This document shows positions 1-5,731 of a stretch of 5,731 nucleotides of DNA, piece after piece. Every line of letters begins with the position of its first letter. The stretch's first letter is position 1. The notes under the pieces are model-generated. The model was not told the DNA's origin and searched no databases. It saw only the letters and a program-made list of their open reading frames with translations. The translations under genes were made by a program, and so were the position numbers. The stretch covers positions 1 to 5,731 of the forward strand of contig JACDBD010000073.1 in assembly GCA_013695115.1 (NCBI GenBank), in the 5' to 3' direction. This stretch comes from Actinomycetota bacterium. GTDB lineage: Bacteria > Actinomycetota > Acidimicrobiia > IMCC26256 > JACDBD01.

Positions 1-632
1 GCCTCGCGCAGAGGGCCGAGCCGTCCGGCCAGCGCCCGGGCCCGGTCGAGGTGTCCCCCCGCCAGCCGGGCGACGGTCGCGGCCCGGTCGGCGTCGACGC
101 CGGCCTCGGTGAGCGTGGCGCGGATGGTCGGCTCGTCGAGCGTGCCGAAGTCGATGCGCTGGCAGCGCGAGCGGACGGTCTCGGGCAGCTCGTCCGGATA
201 GGCCGTGACCAGCACCATCACCGTCCGCTCGGGCGGCTCCTCCAATGTCTTGAGCAAGGCGTTGGCGGCTTCGTCGCGGTTGGCGCGCCGGAGTCGCTCG
301 GCCTCGTAGATCACGACCACCTTGCGCTCCCCCTCGATCGGGCTTCGGTACGCCTCGGGGATCATGCGATCGCGCACGTCGTCGTTGACGGAGTAAGTGG
401 TCGCGGTGGGCTCGAACTCGACGACATCGGGGTGCCGGCCGCGCCGGGCGAGGTCCCAGGCGCGCTCGTCGTCGCCGGAAGCAACCAGCGCGGCGCCGAA
501 GCAACGCGCCGCTTCCTCCACTCCGGCACCGCGGGGACCGACGAGCAGGTAGGCATGTACGGGTCGCTCGGCGGCGTGCTGGAGCAGTGCCACCGCGCGG
601 TCCTGCCCCGTGACGTGGTCCCAGCCGCTCAT
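1..632 (-). CDS. holB: DNA polymerase III delta' subunit (clamp loader), C-terminus beyond window
   Basis: The frame opens with ATG at 632-630 (MSGWDHVTGQ) and stays open to the window edge, giving 210 complete codons of a protein usually about 320-400 residues long. The clamp-loader AAA+ pattern is visible: the N-terminal 'GQDRAV..L' motif at 9-17, a P-loop region VGPRGAGVEE at 31-40, a Walker B/DEAx-like strand VVVIYEAERL at 105-114, the family signature NALLKTLEEPP at 124-134, and the arginine-finger motif RSRCQ at 154-158. The P-loop has Val where an ATPase has Lys, which fits delta' subunits, known not to hydrolyse ATP. The four-Cys zinc module usual between the P-loop and the HPD motif (67-69) is absent; the only cysteines seen are C44 and C157. 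The protein is expected to work in the cytoplasm, loading the beta clamp with the tau/gamma and delta subunits. It follows tmk, a common bacterial pairing. No convincing Shine-Dalgarno precedes the ATG. Confidence 0.93.
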   Translation of the reverse strand, partial: MSGWDHVTGQDRAVALLQHAAERPVHAYLLVGPRGAGVEEAARCFGAALVASGDDERAWDLARRGRHPDVVEFEPTATTYSVNDDVRDRMIPEAYRSPIEGERKVVVIYEAERLRRANRDEAANALLKTLEEPPERTVMVLVTAYPDELPETVRSRCQRIDFGTLDEPTIRATLTEAGVDADRAATVARLAGGHLDRARALAGRLGPLRE

Positions 633-640
633 GGCGTTGG

Positions 641-646
641 ACTCTA
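641..646 (-). promoter_or_regulatory. Possible -10 box for a leaderless holB transcript
   Basis: On the minus strand the hexamer TAGAGT matches TANNNT and sits 8 nt before the holB ATG, so transcription could begin at or next to the start codon. No Shine-Dalgarno-like sequence is present before holB, and tmk ends about 100 bp upstream, so a local promoter is plausible. No good -35 hexamer is visible. This rests on one short match and is an inference. Confidence 0.3.
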
Positions 647-732
647 GAGGCGAGCGATCGCGGCGCAGGTACCCGGAGCACAAGCGACCGGGGCCCGGAG
701 CGGCCCGACCCGTTGTGGCCGAGAGCGGAAGG

Positions 733-1350
733 CTAGGCCTCGAGATCGAGGCGACCGGCCACGGCCTTCCAGACGAGCTCGTGGACCTCGTCTTCGGGCC
801 CGATGCCTGCGACGAGGGTCCATCCCCGCTCGGCGGCCAGGTCGCGGTACGCCCGGCGCACCGTGGCATGGAAGTCGGCGCCGGCGCGCTCGAGCCGGTC
901 GGGCGGCCCGACATGGCGTTCGGTCGCCACTGCGTCGGTGACGTCGAGCACGACGACTACGTCGGGGTCGAGCCCACCGGTCGCCACCTGGTTGATCTGC
1001 TCGACCACGTCGACCCCGAGCCCGCGACCGACGCCCTGGTACGCGAGCGACGAAGGCACGTAGCGGTCACTCACGACGTCGTCGCCGCGGTCGAGCGCGG
1101 GGCGAACCACCTCCGCGACCTGCTGGGCCCGGTCCGCCGCCAGGAGCAGGGCCTCGACGATGGGCTGGATGCGCTCGGGGCCCTCGAGCAGCAAGGCGCG
1201 GATGTGACGTCCGGTTTCGGTCGCGCCCGGCTCGAAGGTCTCGACGACGGTCCGACCCGCGGCCTCGAGCCGCCACGCCAGCCGCCGGGCCTGCGTGCTC
1301 TTTCCGCTGGCGTCGCCACCCTCGAGGACGACGAAATGTCCCCGCGTCAT
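733..1350 (-). CDS. tmk: Thymidylate kinase (dTMP kinase)
   Basis: This 205-residue protein matches the usual length of about 200-215. It phosphorylates dTMP to dTDP with ATP, the step feeding dTTP synthesis, in the cytoplasm. The P-loop GGDASGKST lies at 11-19, a FEPGAT segment (the family's usual REPGGT, which helps bind dTMP) at 39-44, then GRHIRALLL at 47-55. The DRY motif is at 95-97 in DRYVPSSLAYQG, followed by a hydrophobic strand VVVVLDV (131-137) and the LID and following helix DRLER..F...VRRAY at 151-168. I chose ATG 1350-1348 because the family's conserved N-terminal strand starts there; the longer open frame upstream, to 1521, is only overlap with the transporter gene. The start overlaps the transporter stop as ATGA, suggesting translational coupling. 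The region just upstream has no strong ribosome binding site. Stop is TAG at 735-733. Confidence 0.96.
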   Translation of the reverse strand: MTRGHFVVLEGGDASGKSTQARRLAWRLEAAGRTVVETFEPGATETGRHIRALLLEGPERIQPIVEALLLAADRAQQVAEVVRPALDRGDDVVSDRYVPSSLAYQGVGRGLGVDVVEQINQVATGGLDPDVVVVLDVTDAVATERHVGPPDRLERAGADFHATVRRAYRDLAAERGWTLVAGIGPEDEVHELVWKAVAGRLDLEA

Positions 1351-2729
1351 AGGCGCTCTCGGCGGTGAGCCTGGCGCATCTCGCGTCGGGCGACGAAGCC
1401 CGACCCGAGGGCGATGAGGCCGCCGAGCCATAGGGCGAGCCGCACCCCCGGCAACCCGATCGCCTGACCGCCGACCTCGATGACCCCGTCGTCGAGGAGC
1501 GCCTGCGACAGCTCGTCGCACGCTCCCGCCAGCAGCGGCGTCACCGTGAGAGAGAGAAGGAGACAGACGCGGATCAGCGTGTAGAGCGCGGCGAACGTAC
1601 GCCCCCGTACCTCGTCGTGCGAGTTGCGTTGGAGGAGCGTGAAGCCGGAGACATAGCCGGTGCCGGCGGCCGCGCCCACGAACACGGTCACGAACATCGC
1701 CGCCACGAGCGCCGAGAACGACGCCGCCGTCACGATACCGACGCCGGTGGTGACGATCGCCACCCAGAACACCGTCTCGAGCGGTGCCCGCTTCTGGACC
1801 AGCACCAGCGTGATGACGCCGACGGCAGCGCCGAACCCGAGTGCGAACATCAGCAGCCCGAAGCCCGACGTGCCCTCGTGCAACACCCGGTCGGAGAACA
1901 CCGGCCCGAGCGGGATGATCATGCCGCCGCCGAGCAACCCTCCGGCCAGGCCGTAGATCACCCCCCGGACGAGCTCGTTTCTAGCGATGAACCGCACCCC
2001 CTCCTTGATGTCGCGCAGGGTCTGGGTCACCTTGATACGCGGCCGCGACTCGTCGAGGTGGGCCTTCGGTACCGGCAACGTCATCGTGATGAGCGCCGAC
2101 GCCGCGAACGCGAGGGCGTCGAAGTAGAGCGCGATCGACTCGCGGTCGAGCTTGAGGAAGTCGAGGGCGTTGAACCCGCCAAGCCAGTCGGCCAGGCTGG
2201 CGAGGCTGGCGAAAACGAGCGCGCCAGCGGGGAAGGTCCCGAACGCGGCCACCAGCGAGAGCGAGTTCGCCTGGGCCAGGTTCTCCTCCGGGACCAGATG
2301 CGGGACGGTCGCGGCGGTGGCGGGCCCGCGGAAAAGCGCGAACAGCTCGAGGACGAACGACGCCACCACCAGGCCAAAGAGGGTGTCGACGAAGGGGAGG
2401 AGTGCGAGCAACACAGCCCGACCGACATCGGTGAAGACCATGACGCGCTTGCGGTCGAGCCGGTCGACCAACGCGCCACACAGCGGTGCGAGCAGGAACC
2501 CGGGCAGCATGCGCGCCACCATGACGAGGCTGAGCGCGGCCGCATTGCTCTTGGAGACGGTGTTGGCGAGCGCCAGGATCGCGAGCAGGCCGATCCAGTC
2601 GCCCAGACTCGACAGTACTTGCGAGAGCCAGAGACGAAAGAACGAGCCGGTGCCGAAGACGCGCCACGGCTCGTCGGGGATCGCGTCCTCGTCCCCGGCC
2701 CCCGGAATGAACGGCGCTTGGTCGCTCAC
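1347..2729 (-). CDS. MFS transporter, DHA3/EntS-like, substrate unknown
   Basis: This 460-residue integral membrane protein has about 12 hydrophobic segments, roughly at 32-57, 63-84, 98-112, 114-134, 155-180, 198-220, 253-278, 288-311, 318-336, 337-360, 378-402 and 428-447. The MFS motif A appears as GALVDRLDRKR at 85-95, between segments 2 and 3. VPHLVPEENLAQANSL at 142-157 and VRGRTFA at 374-380 are typical of the MFS_3/EntS-like exporter branch. A charged cytoplasmic loop (about 221-252) separates the two halves. The start is GTG at 2729-2727, 6 bp after the topA stop, with no clear Shine-Dalgarno, so it probably depends on translation of topA. The stop shares ATGA with tmk. From memory, Streptomyces encodes a similar membrane domain fused to its dTMP kinase, so the association with tmk looks old and possibly functional. 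The substrate cannot be told from sequence. Confidence 0.9.
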   Translation of the reverse strand: MSDQAPFIPGAGDEDAIPDEPWRVFGTGSFFRLWLSQVLSSLGDWIGLLAILALANTVSKSNAAALSLVMVARMLPGFLLAPLCGALVDRLDRKRVMVFTDVGRAVLLALLPFVDTLFGLVVASFVLELFALFRGPATAATVPHLVPEENLAQANSLSLVAAFGTFPAGALVFASLASLADWLGGFNALDFLKLDRESIALYFDALAFAASALITMTLPVPKAHLDESRPRIKVTQTLRDIKEGVRFIARNELVRGVIYGLAGGLLGGGMIIPLGPVFSDRVLHEGTSGFGLLMFALGFGAAVGVITLVLVQKRAPLETVFWVAIVTTGVGIVTAASFSALVAAMFVTVFVGAAAGTGYVSGFTLLQRNSHDEVRGRTFAALYTLIRVCLLLSLTVTPLLAGACDELSQALLDDGVIEVGGQAIGLPGVRLALWLGGLIALGSGFVARREMRQAHRRERL

Positions 2730-2735
2730 GGCGGG

Positions 2736-5525
2736 TCAGCCTAAGGGTTGTCGATCGGAGCCTCGTCCGGCTGCGCTGTTAGGAGGGACGGCGTGAGGAG
2801 GGACGGCGTCAGGAGGAGTGGCGCCGGTCGCGGCCAGCTTGGCCGCCGCCTTCGCTGCCGCCTTCTTCTTCGCGGCCACCCGCTTCTTCGCCGGCGCCTT
2901 CTTCTTCGCCGGCTTCCTCTTGGTCGCCGCCTTCTTCTTCTTGCGCGGGCGCTTCTTGGCCGGCCCCTTGGCGGCGCGGTCGCGTATCAGCGCGACCGCC
3001 TCGTCGAGCGTGACCGCGGCGGGATCGGTACCACGGGGAATGGTGGCGTTGGTCGTCCCGTCGGTGGCGTACGGGCCGTAGCGGCCATCGAGCACCCGCA
3101 CCATCTCGCCCGATTCGGGATGGGCGCCGAGCTCGGCAATCGGAGGCTTCTGCCGCTGCCCGCGCCGCGCCTTGGGCTGGGCGAACAGCGCGTCGGCCTC
3201 CTCCTTGGTGATGGAGAACAGCTGGTCCTCGCGTTCGAGGCTGCGACTGTCGGTGCCTTTCTTGAGATAGGGGCCGTAGCGGCCGTTCTGGGCGGTGATC
3301 TCCGTACCGTCGTCCTCCACACCGACGACACGCGGCAACGACAGCAGCTGGAGCGCCTCGTCGAGCGTGACCGACTCGGGCCCCATCTCCTCGAACAGCG
3401 ACGCCCGCGGCGGCTTCTCCTTCGAGCCGTCCTCGATCTCGCCCATCTGCACGAACGGTCCGAACCGGCCGTTGAGCACCAGCACCTTCTCGCCCGTGTT
3501 CGGGTCGACCCCGAGTATGCGAGGCCCGGCACTGGCCCGCTCGAGCAGCTCCTCCACCAGCTCTATCGTCAGCTCGTCGGGCGCGACGTCGGGCGCGATC
3601 GGTGCCTTGTCGTCACCCCGCTGCACCGACGCTCCGTTCGGCCAGACCCGCACCACGATGGGCTTGCCGTCGGGGTCGTCGTACAGCGGGACGGTGTTGA
3701 CCGACTCCTTGTCGATCTGGTCGAGGTTGTCATCGGCGACCAGCGCCTTCAGGCCGACGTGACCGTCACCGAAGTAGAAGTCGGCGAGCCACTTCTCCGA
3801 CTCGGCTTCGTTGTTGGCGATGACGTCGAGGTCCTCCTCCATGCGGGCGGTGAACTGGTAGTCGACGAGGTAGTCGAAGTGGCGCTCCAGGAGTTGCACG
3901 ACCGCGAACGCGGTCCACGACGGCACCAGCGCGTTGCCCTTCTTCCAGACGTACCCCCGCTCTTGGATCGTCTGGATCACGCTGGCGTACGTGGACGGGC
4001 GCCCGATTCCGTCCTCCTCCATCTCCTTGACCAGGCTTGCCTCGGTGAAGCGCGCCGGCGGTTGGGTGGTGTGTCCCGAGGGGGCGAGGCTCTCGCACCG
4101 CGCCGCGGCGCCCTCGCTCACCGCCGGGACCGGTGACTCGCGGTCCTCCAACTCGGCGTCGGGGTCATCGGCTCCCTCGACATAGGCCCGCATGAACCCG
4201 GGGAACTCGATGGTGCGACCCGACGCGGAGAAGACCGCGTCCTCGCCCGCGCTCGACGTCGCCCCGAGTCGGAGCGAGATCTTCTGACCGCGGGCGTCGG
4301 CCATCTGGCACGCGATCGTGCGCATCCAGATGAGCTCGTAGAGGCGAACCTCGTCGGTGTCGAGCTTGGTCTTCACCTGCTCGGCCGTGCGCATGTCGTC
4401 GCCGGCGGGCCGGATCGCCTCGTGCGCCTCCTGGGCGTTCTTCACTTTGTGCTGGTAACTGCGCTCCTTGTCGGGCAGGAAGTCGTCGCCGTAGAGCTCG
4501 CGGATGCGCGCCCGCGCCGCCGTCACCGCCTGCGCCGACAGGTTGGTCGAGTCGGTCCGCATGTAGGTGATGAAGCCCCGCTCGTACAGGCGCTGCGCAA
4601 CCTGCATCGCGCGGGCGGCGCTGAAGCGCAGCTTGCGGCTCGCCTCCTGCTGGAGCGTGGAGGTGATGAAGGGCGCGTGGGGCTGTTGGCGCCAGGGGCT
4701 GGTCTCGACCGAACTGATCCGGTAGTCGGCTTCGCCCAGCCGGCCCGCCAGCGCGGTGGCCTCGGTCTCGTCGAGCAGCACGATCTCGTCGGGCGTCGAG
4801 GGCGCGCCGGTGGCCGGGTCGAAGTCCTTCCCGGTCGGGATGCGCTTGCCGTCGAGCGCAGCGAGCTTGGCCGCGAACGAGCCGTCTCCGGCGGCAAAGC
4901 TACCCTCGAGGTCCCACCACCCGCCGCTGCGGAACGCCATTCGGGCCCGCTCGCGCTCGACGACCAGTCGGGTGGCGACGCTCTGGACCCGGCCCGCCGA
5001 CAGCTTGGGCATGACCTTCTTCCACAGGACGGGCGAGAGCTCGTAGCCGACCAGCCGGTCCAGGATCCGGCGGCCCTCCTGGGCTTCCACCAGCTTCATG
5101 TCGAGGTCGCGCCCGTGGGTGAGCGCCTCCTCGATGGCGGTGCGAGTGATCTCGTGGAAGACGAGCCGCGTGACCGGGATCGTGGGCTTCAGGACCTCGC
5201 GTACGTGCCAGGCGATGGCCTCGCCCTCCCGGTCCTCGTCGGTGGCGAGGTACAGCTCGCTGGCGTTCTTCAGGGCCTTCTTCAGCGCGGCGACGACGTC
5301 CCGCTTGCCCTGAGACACGACGTACACGGGCCGGAAGCCGTCCTCGACGTCGACACCGAGGCGGCCCGCTTCCGTGCCCTTGAACTCCTTCGGCACGTGG
5401 GACGCGTTCTCGGGCAGCGACCGGATGTGACCGATGCTCGATTCGACGACGTAATCCGCGCCGAGGTAACCCGCGATGGTGCGGGCCTTCGCCGGTGACT
5501 CGACGATCACGAGCGGTTTCGCCAC
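2736..5525 (-). CDS. topA: DNA topoisomerase I (type IA)
   Basis: The 929-residue enzyme relaxes negatively supercoiled DNA by cutting one strand through a 5'-phosphotyrosine. The Toprim domain (about 1-140) carries E9 in VESPAKA and the D96-x-D98-x-E100 metal site in ATDEDREGEA. Further core motifs are EGRRILDRLVGYELSP (150-165) and KLSAGRVQSVATRLV (174-188). The catalytic tyrosine is Y321 in ITYMRTDS, with R323 beside it. No C4 zinc fingers follow the core; the only cysteines are C406 and C477. Instead there are C-terminal repeats with GRFGPF (686-691), GRYGPY (748-753) and GRYGPY (814-819), plus an earlier degenerate copy near 621-640. A lysine/alanine-rich tail (853-896) follows, as in actinobacterial TopA, where such tails are reported to promote DNA binding and processivity. 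The last residues hold a short proline-rich repeat. GTG at 5525-5523 is chosen because MAKPLVIVESPAKA is the family N-terminus and AGGAAG lies 5 nt upstream. It is the first gene of the minus-strand operon. Confidence 0.98.
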   Translation of the reverse strand: MAKPLVIVESPAKARTIAGYLGADYVVESSIGHIRSLPENASHVPKEFKGTEAGRLGVDVEDGFRPVYVVSQGKRDVVAALKKALKNASELYLATDEDREGEAIAWHVREVLKPTIPVTRLVFHEITRTAIEEALTHGRDLDMKLVEAQEGRRILDRLVGYELSPVLWKKVMPKLSAGRVQSVATRLVVERERARMAFRSGGWWDLEGSFAAGDGSFAAKLAALDGKRIPTGKDFDPATGAPSTPDEIVLLDETEATALAGRLGEADYRISSVETSPWRQQPHAPFITSTLQQEASRKLRFSAARAMQVAQRLYERGFITYMRTDSTNLSAQAVTAARARIRELYGDDFLPDKERSYQHKVKNAQEAHEAIRPAGDDMRTAEQVKTKLDTDEVRLYELIWMRTIACQMADARGQKISLRLGATSSAGEDAVFSASGRTIEFPGFMRAYVEGADDPDAELEDRESPVPAVSEGAAARCESLAPSGHTTQPPARFTEASLVKEMEEDGIGRPSTYASVIQTIQERGYVWKKGNALVPSWTAFAVVQLLERHFDYLVDYQFTARMEEDLDVIANNEAESEKWLADFYFGDGHVGLKALVADDNLDQIDKESVNTVPLYDDPDGKPIVVRVWPNGASVQRGDDKAPIAPDVAPDELTIELVEELLERASAGPRILGVDPNTGEKVLVLNGRFGPFVQMGEIEDGSKEKPPRASLFEEMGPESVTLDEALQLLSLPRVVGVEDDGTEITAQNGRYGPYLKKGTDSRSLEREDQLFSITKEEADALFAQPKARRGQRQKPPIAELGAHPESGEMVRVLDGRYGPYATDGTTNATIPRGTDPAAVTLDEAVALIRDRAAKGPAKKRPRKKKKAATKRKPAKKKAPAKKRVAAKKKAAAKAAAKLAATGATPPDAVPPHAVPPNSAAGRGSDRQPLG
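2781..2825. repeat. 15-bp tandem repeat in the 3' end of topA
   Basis: Two copies of AGGAGGGACGGCGT plus one variable base (2781-2795 and 2796-2810) are followed by a diverged third copy (2811-2825) sharing its first six bases and a GGCG core. The 15-bp period keeps the topA frame. On the minus strand it encodes PPDAV, PPHAV and PPNSA-type pentapeptides at about residues 904-918, after the lysine tail. Confidence 0.8.
2838..2969 (-). repeat. Lysine/alanine-rich low-complexity tail of TopA
   Basis: Residues 853-896 of TopA are almost entirely Lys, Arg, Ala and Pro, including KKRPRKKKK, KRKPAKKK and VAAKKKAAAK. On the plus strand this appears as recurring CTTCTT runs set in GC-rich sequence. 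Tails of this kind are known from mycobacterial and streptomycete TopA and are expected to contact the DNA backbone. This marks a region inside the gene, not a separate gene. Confidence 0.85.
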
Positions 5526-5530
5526 TTGCT

Positions 5531-5536
5531 CTTCCT
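5531..5536 (-). promoter_or_regulatory. topA ribosome binding site
   Basis: On the minus strand AGGAAG ends 5 nt before the GTG start of topA. It is the clearest Shine-Dalgarno match in the window and supports GTG 5525-5523 as the start, which also agrees with the conserved N-terminus of the protein. Confidence 0.75.
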
Positions 5537-5549
5537 ACTTCTCTCTGTC

Positions 5550-5569
5550 TTGAGGTATTCCTCGCTCAA
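5550..5569. repeat. Small inverted repeat in the topA leader
   Basis: TTGAG (5550-5554) is mirrored by CTCAA (5565-5569), and inside it GAGG (5552-5555) is mirrored by CCTC (5560-5563). The two short stems share bases, so only one can form at a time. The element lies about 25-45 nt before the topA start and upstream of its ribosome binding site. It could be a weak leader hairpin or an operator, and the stems are short enough to be chance. Confidence 0.3.
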
Positions 5570-5619
5570 ATGCCACGGGTGGCGCGCGACGGTAGGTCGT
5601 TCAACACGCGGCGCGGTGG

Positions 5620-5647
5620 ACCGTAGCAAAGTGCGCTTCTTCCGCAA
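5620..5647 (-). promoter_or_regulatory. Candidate topA operon promoter
   Basis: On the minus strand TTGCGG (5647-5642) and TACGGT (5625-5620) are separated by 16 bp, a reasonable match to a primary sigma factor promoter in a GC-rich actinobacterium. It would place the transcript start near 5612-5614 and give a leader of about 87 nt. It would drive topA and, with the tight spacing downstream, the MFS gene and tmk. A second TANNNT match, TACCGT (5594-5589), has no good -35 partner. Confidence 0.4.
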
Positions 5648-5661
5648 CCATCACGCCCGTC

Positions 5662-5667
5662 TATCCT
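5662..5667 (+). promoter_or_regulatory. Candidate -10 box for a leaderless DedA-like transcript
   Basis: TATCCT matches TANNNT and ends 7 nt before the ATG at 5675. This is the spacing seen in leaderless actinobacterial genes, where transcription begins at the start codon. No Shine-Dalgarno sequence precedes this ATG, which fits. The -35 region is poor and would overlap the candidate topA -35 on the other strand. Confidence 0.45.
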
Positions 5668-5674
5668 GCCCGCC

Positions 5675-5731
5675 ATGAGTCCCGAGAAGTTGATCGAGAC
5701 GTTCGGGACAATCGGCTTGTTCGTCATCATC
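5675..5731 (+). CDS. Probable DedA-family membrane protein, N-terminus only
   Basis: Nineteen codons are visible from ATG at 5675: MSPEKLIETFGTIGLFVII. A short amphipathic start followed by 'FGTIGLFVII' resembles the N-terminus of DedA/VTT-domain proteins, polytopic inner-membrane proteins in a family containing known undecaprenyl-phosphate and phospholipid translocases. The gene is divergent from topA and runs off the window. No Shine-Dalgarno is seen upstream; the TATCCT box 7 nt before the ATG suggests a leaderless mRNA. The visible part is too short to confirm the family, and any other membrane protein with a hydrophobic N-terminus remains possible. Confidence 0.6.
   Translation, partial: MSPEKLIETFGTIGLFVII

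Noticed and set aside
31..34. Loss of the P-loop lysine in HolB as evidence for a broken gene.
   Set aside because: Delta' subunits are known to lack a working ATP site, and the rest of the frame and motifs are intact.
691..706. GGGCC/GGCCC inverted repeat between tmk and holB as a terminator.
   Set aside because: The stem is only 5 bp, has no T-run on either strand, and such GC-rich palindromes are expected by chance here.
51..1368. Two plus-strand open frames (51-647 and 610-1368) opposite holB and tmk.
   Set aside because: Both are codon-register shadows; holB and tmk motifs on the minus strand are unambiguous.
1351..1521. N-terminal extension of tmk to an upstream ATG at 1521 (262 residues in total).
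   Set aside because: The extra residues are Arg/Ala/Gly-rich, lie inside the transporter coding region and precede the normal family N-terminus, so ATG at 1350 is preferred.
1617..2744. Plus-strand open frame (375 codons) opposite the MFS gene.
   Set aside because: In register with the transporter gene; its Arg/Glu/His-rich translation is a mirror of the hydrophobic codons on the other strand.
2748..4136. Long plus-strand open frame (462 codons) opposite topA.
   Set aside because: It is in exact codon register with topA on the other strand. Antisense stops there require TTA, CTA or TCA codons in topA, which are rare at this GC content. The translation is Arg/Leu/Gly-rich with no family motif.
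4422..5498. Plus-strand open frame (358 codons) opposite the topA N-terminal half.
   Set aside because: Same register effect; the opposite strand carries a clear Toprim and catalytic core.

Overview
This is a housekeeping segment of a very GC-rich bacterial chromosome, most likely an actinobacterium (Actinomycetota). It could be a deep-branching class such as Acidimicrobiia, but that finer placement is a guess. The reasons are strong G/C preference at third codon positions, GTG starts, a topoisomerase I without C4 zinc fingers that ends in GRYGPY-type repeats and a lysine/alanine-rich tail, and a membrane transporter directly attached to the thymidylate kinase gene.

Four genes lie head to tail on the minus strand and fill almost the whole window. 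In transcription order they are topA (5525-2736, DNA topoisomerase I), an MFS transporter (2729-1347), tmk (1350-733, dTMP kinase) and holB (632 to beyond position 1, DNA polymerase III delta' subunit, C-terminus missing). The topA-MFS gap is 6 bp. MFS and tmk overlap by 4 bp (ATGA). tmk and holB are separated by 97 bp. A divergent plus-strand gene begins at 5675 and runs off the right edge. Its 19 visible residues look like the N-terminus of a DedA-family membrane protein.

The 149-bp divergent intergenic region (5526-5674) holds a plausible topA promoter, a good topA Shine-Dalgarno site, a small inverted repeat in the topA leader, and a TANNNT box placed so that the DedA-like mRNA could be leaderless. 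A similar box lies just upstream of holB.

The operon supplies DNA-replication functions: relaxation of negative supercoils (TopA), the committed kinase step of dTTP synthesis (Tmk) and a clamp-loader subunit (HolB), with a transporter of unknown substrate in the middle. I see no mobile element, CRISPR array, RNA gene or defence system. The points worth a second look are within known genes: a degenerate first C-terminal repeat in TopA, a 15-bp tandem repeat encoding a proline-rich end beyond the lysine tail, a delta' subunit without the cysteine zinc module, and a two-gene form of an MFS-dTMP kinase pair that I recall as a single fused protein in Streptomyces.
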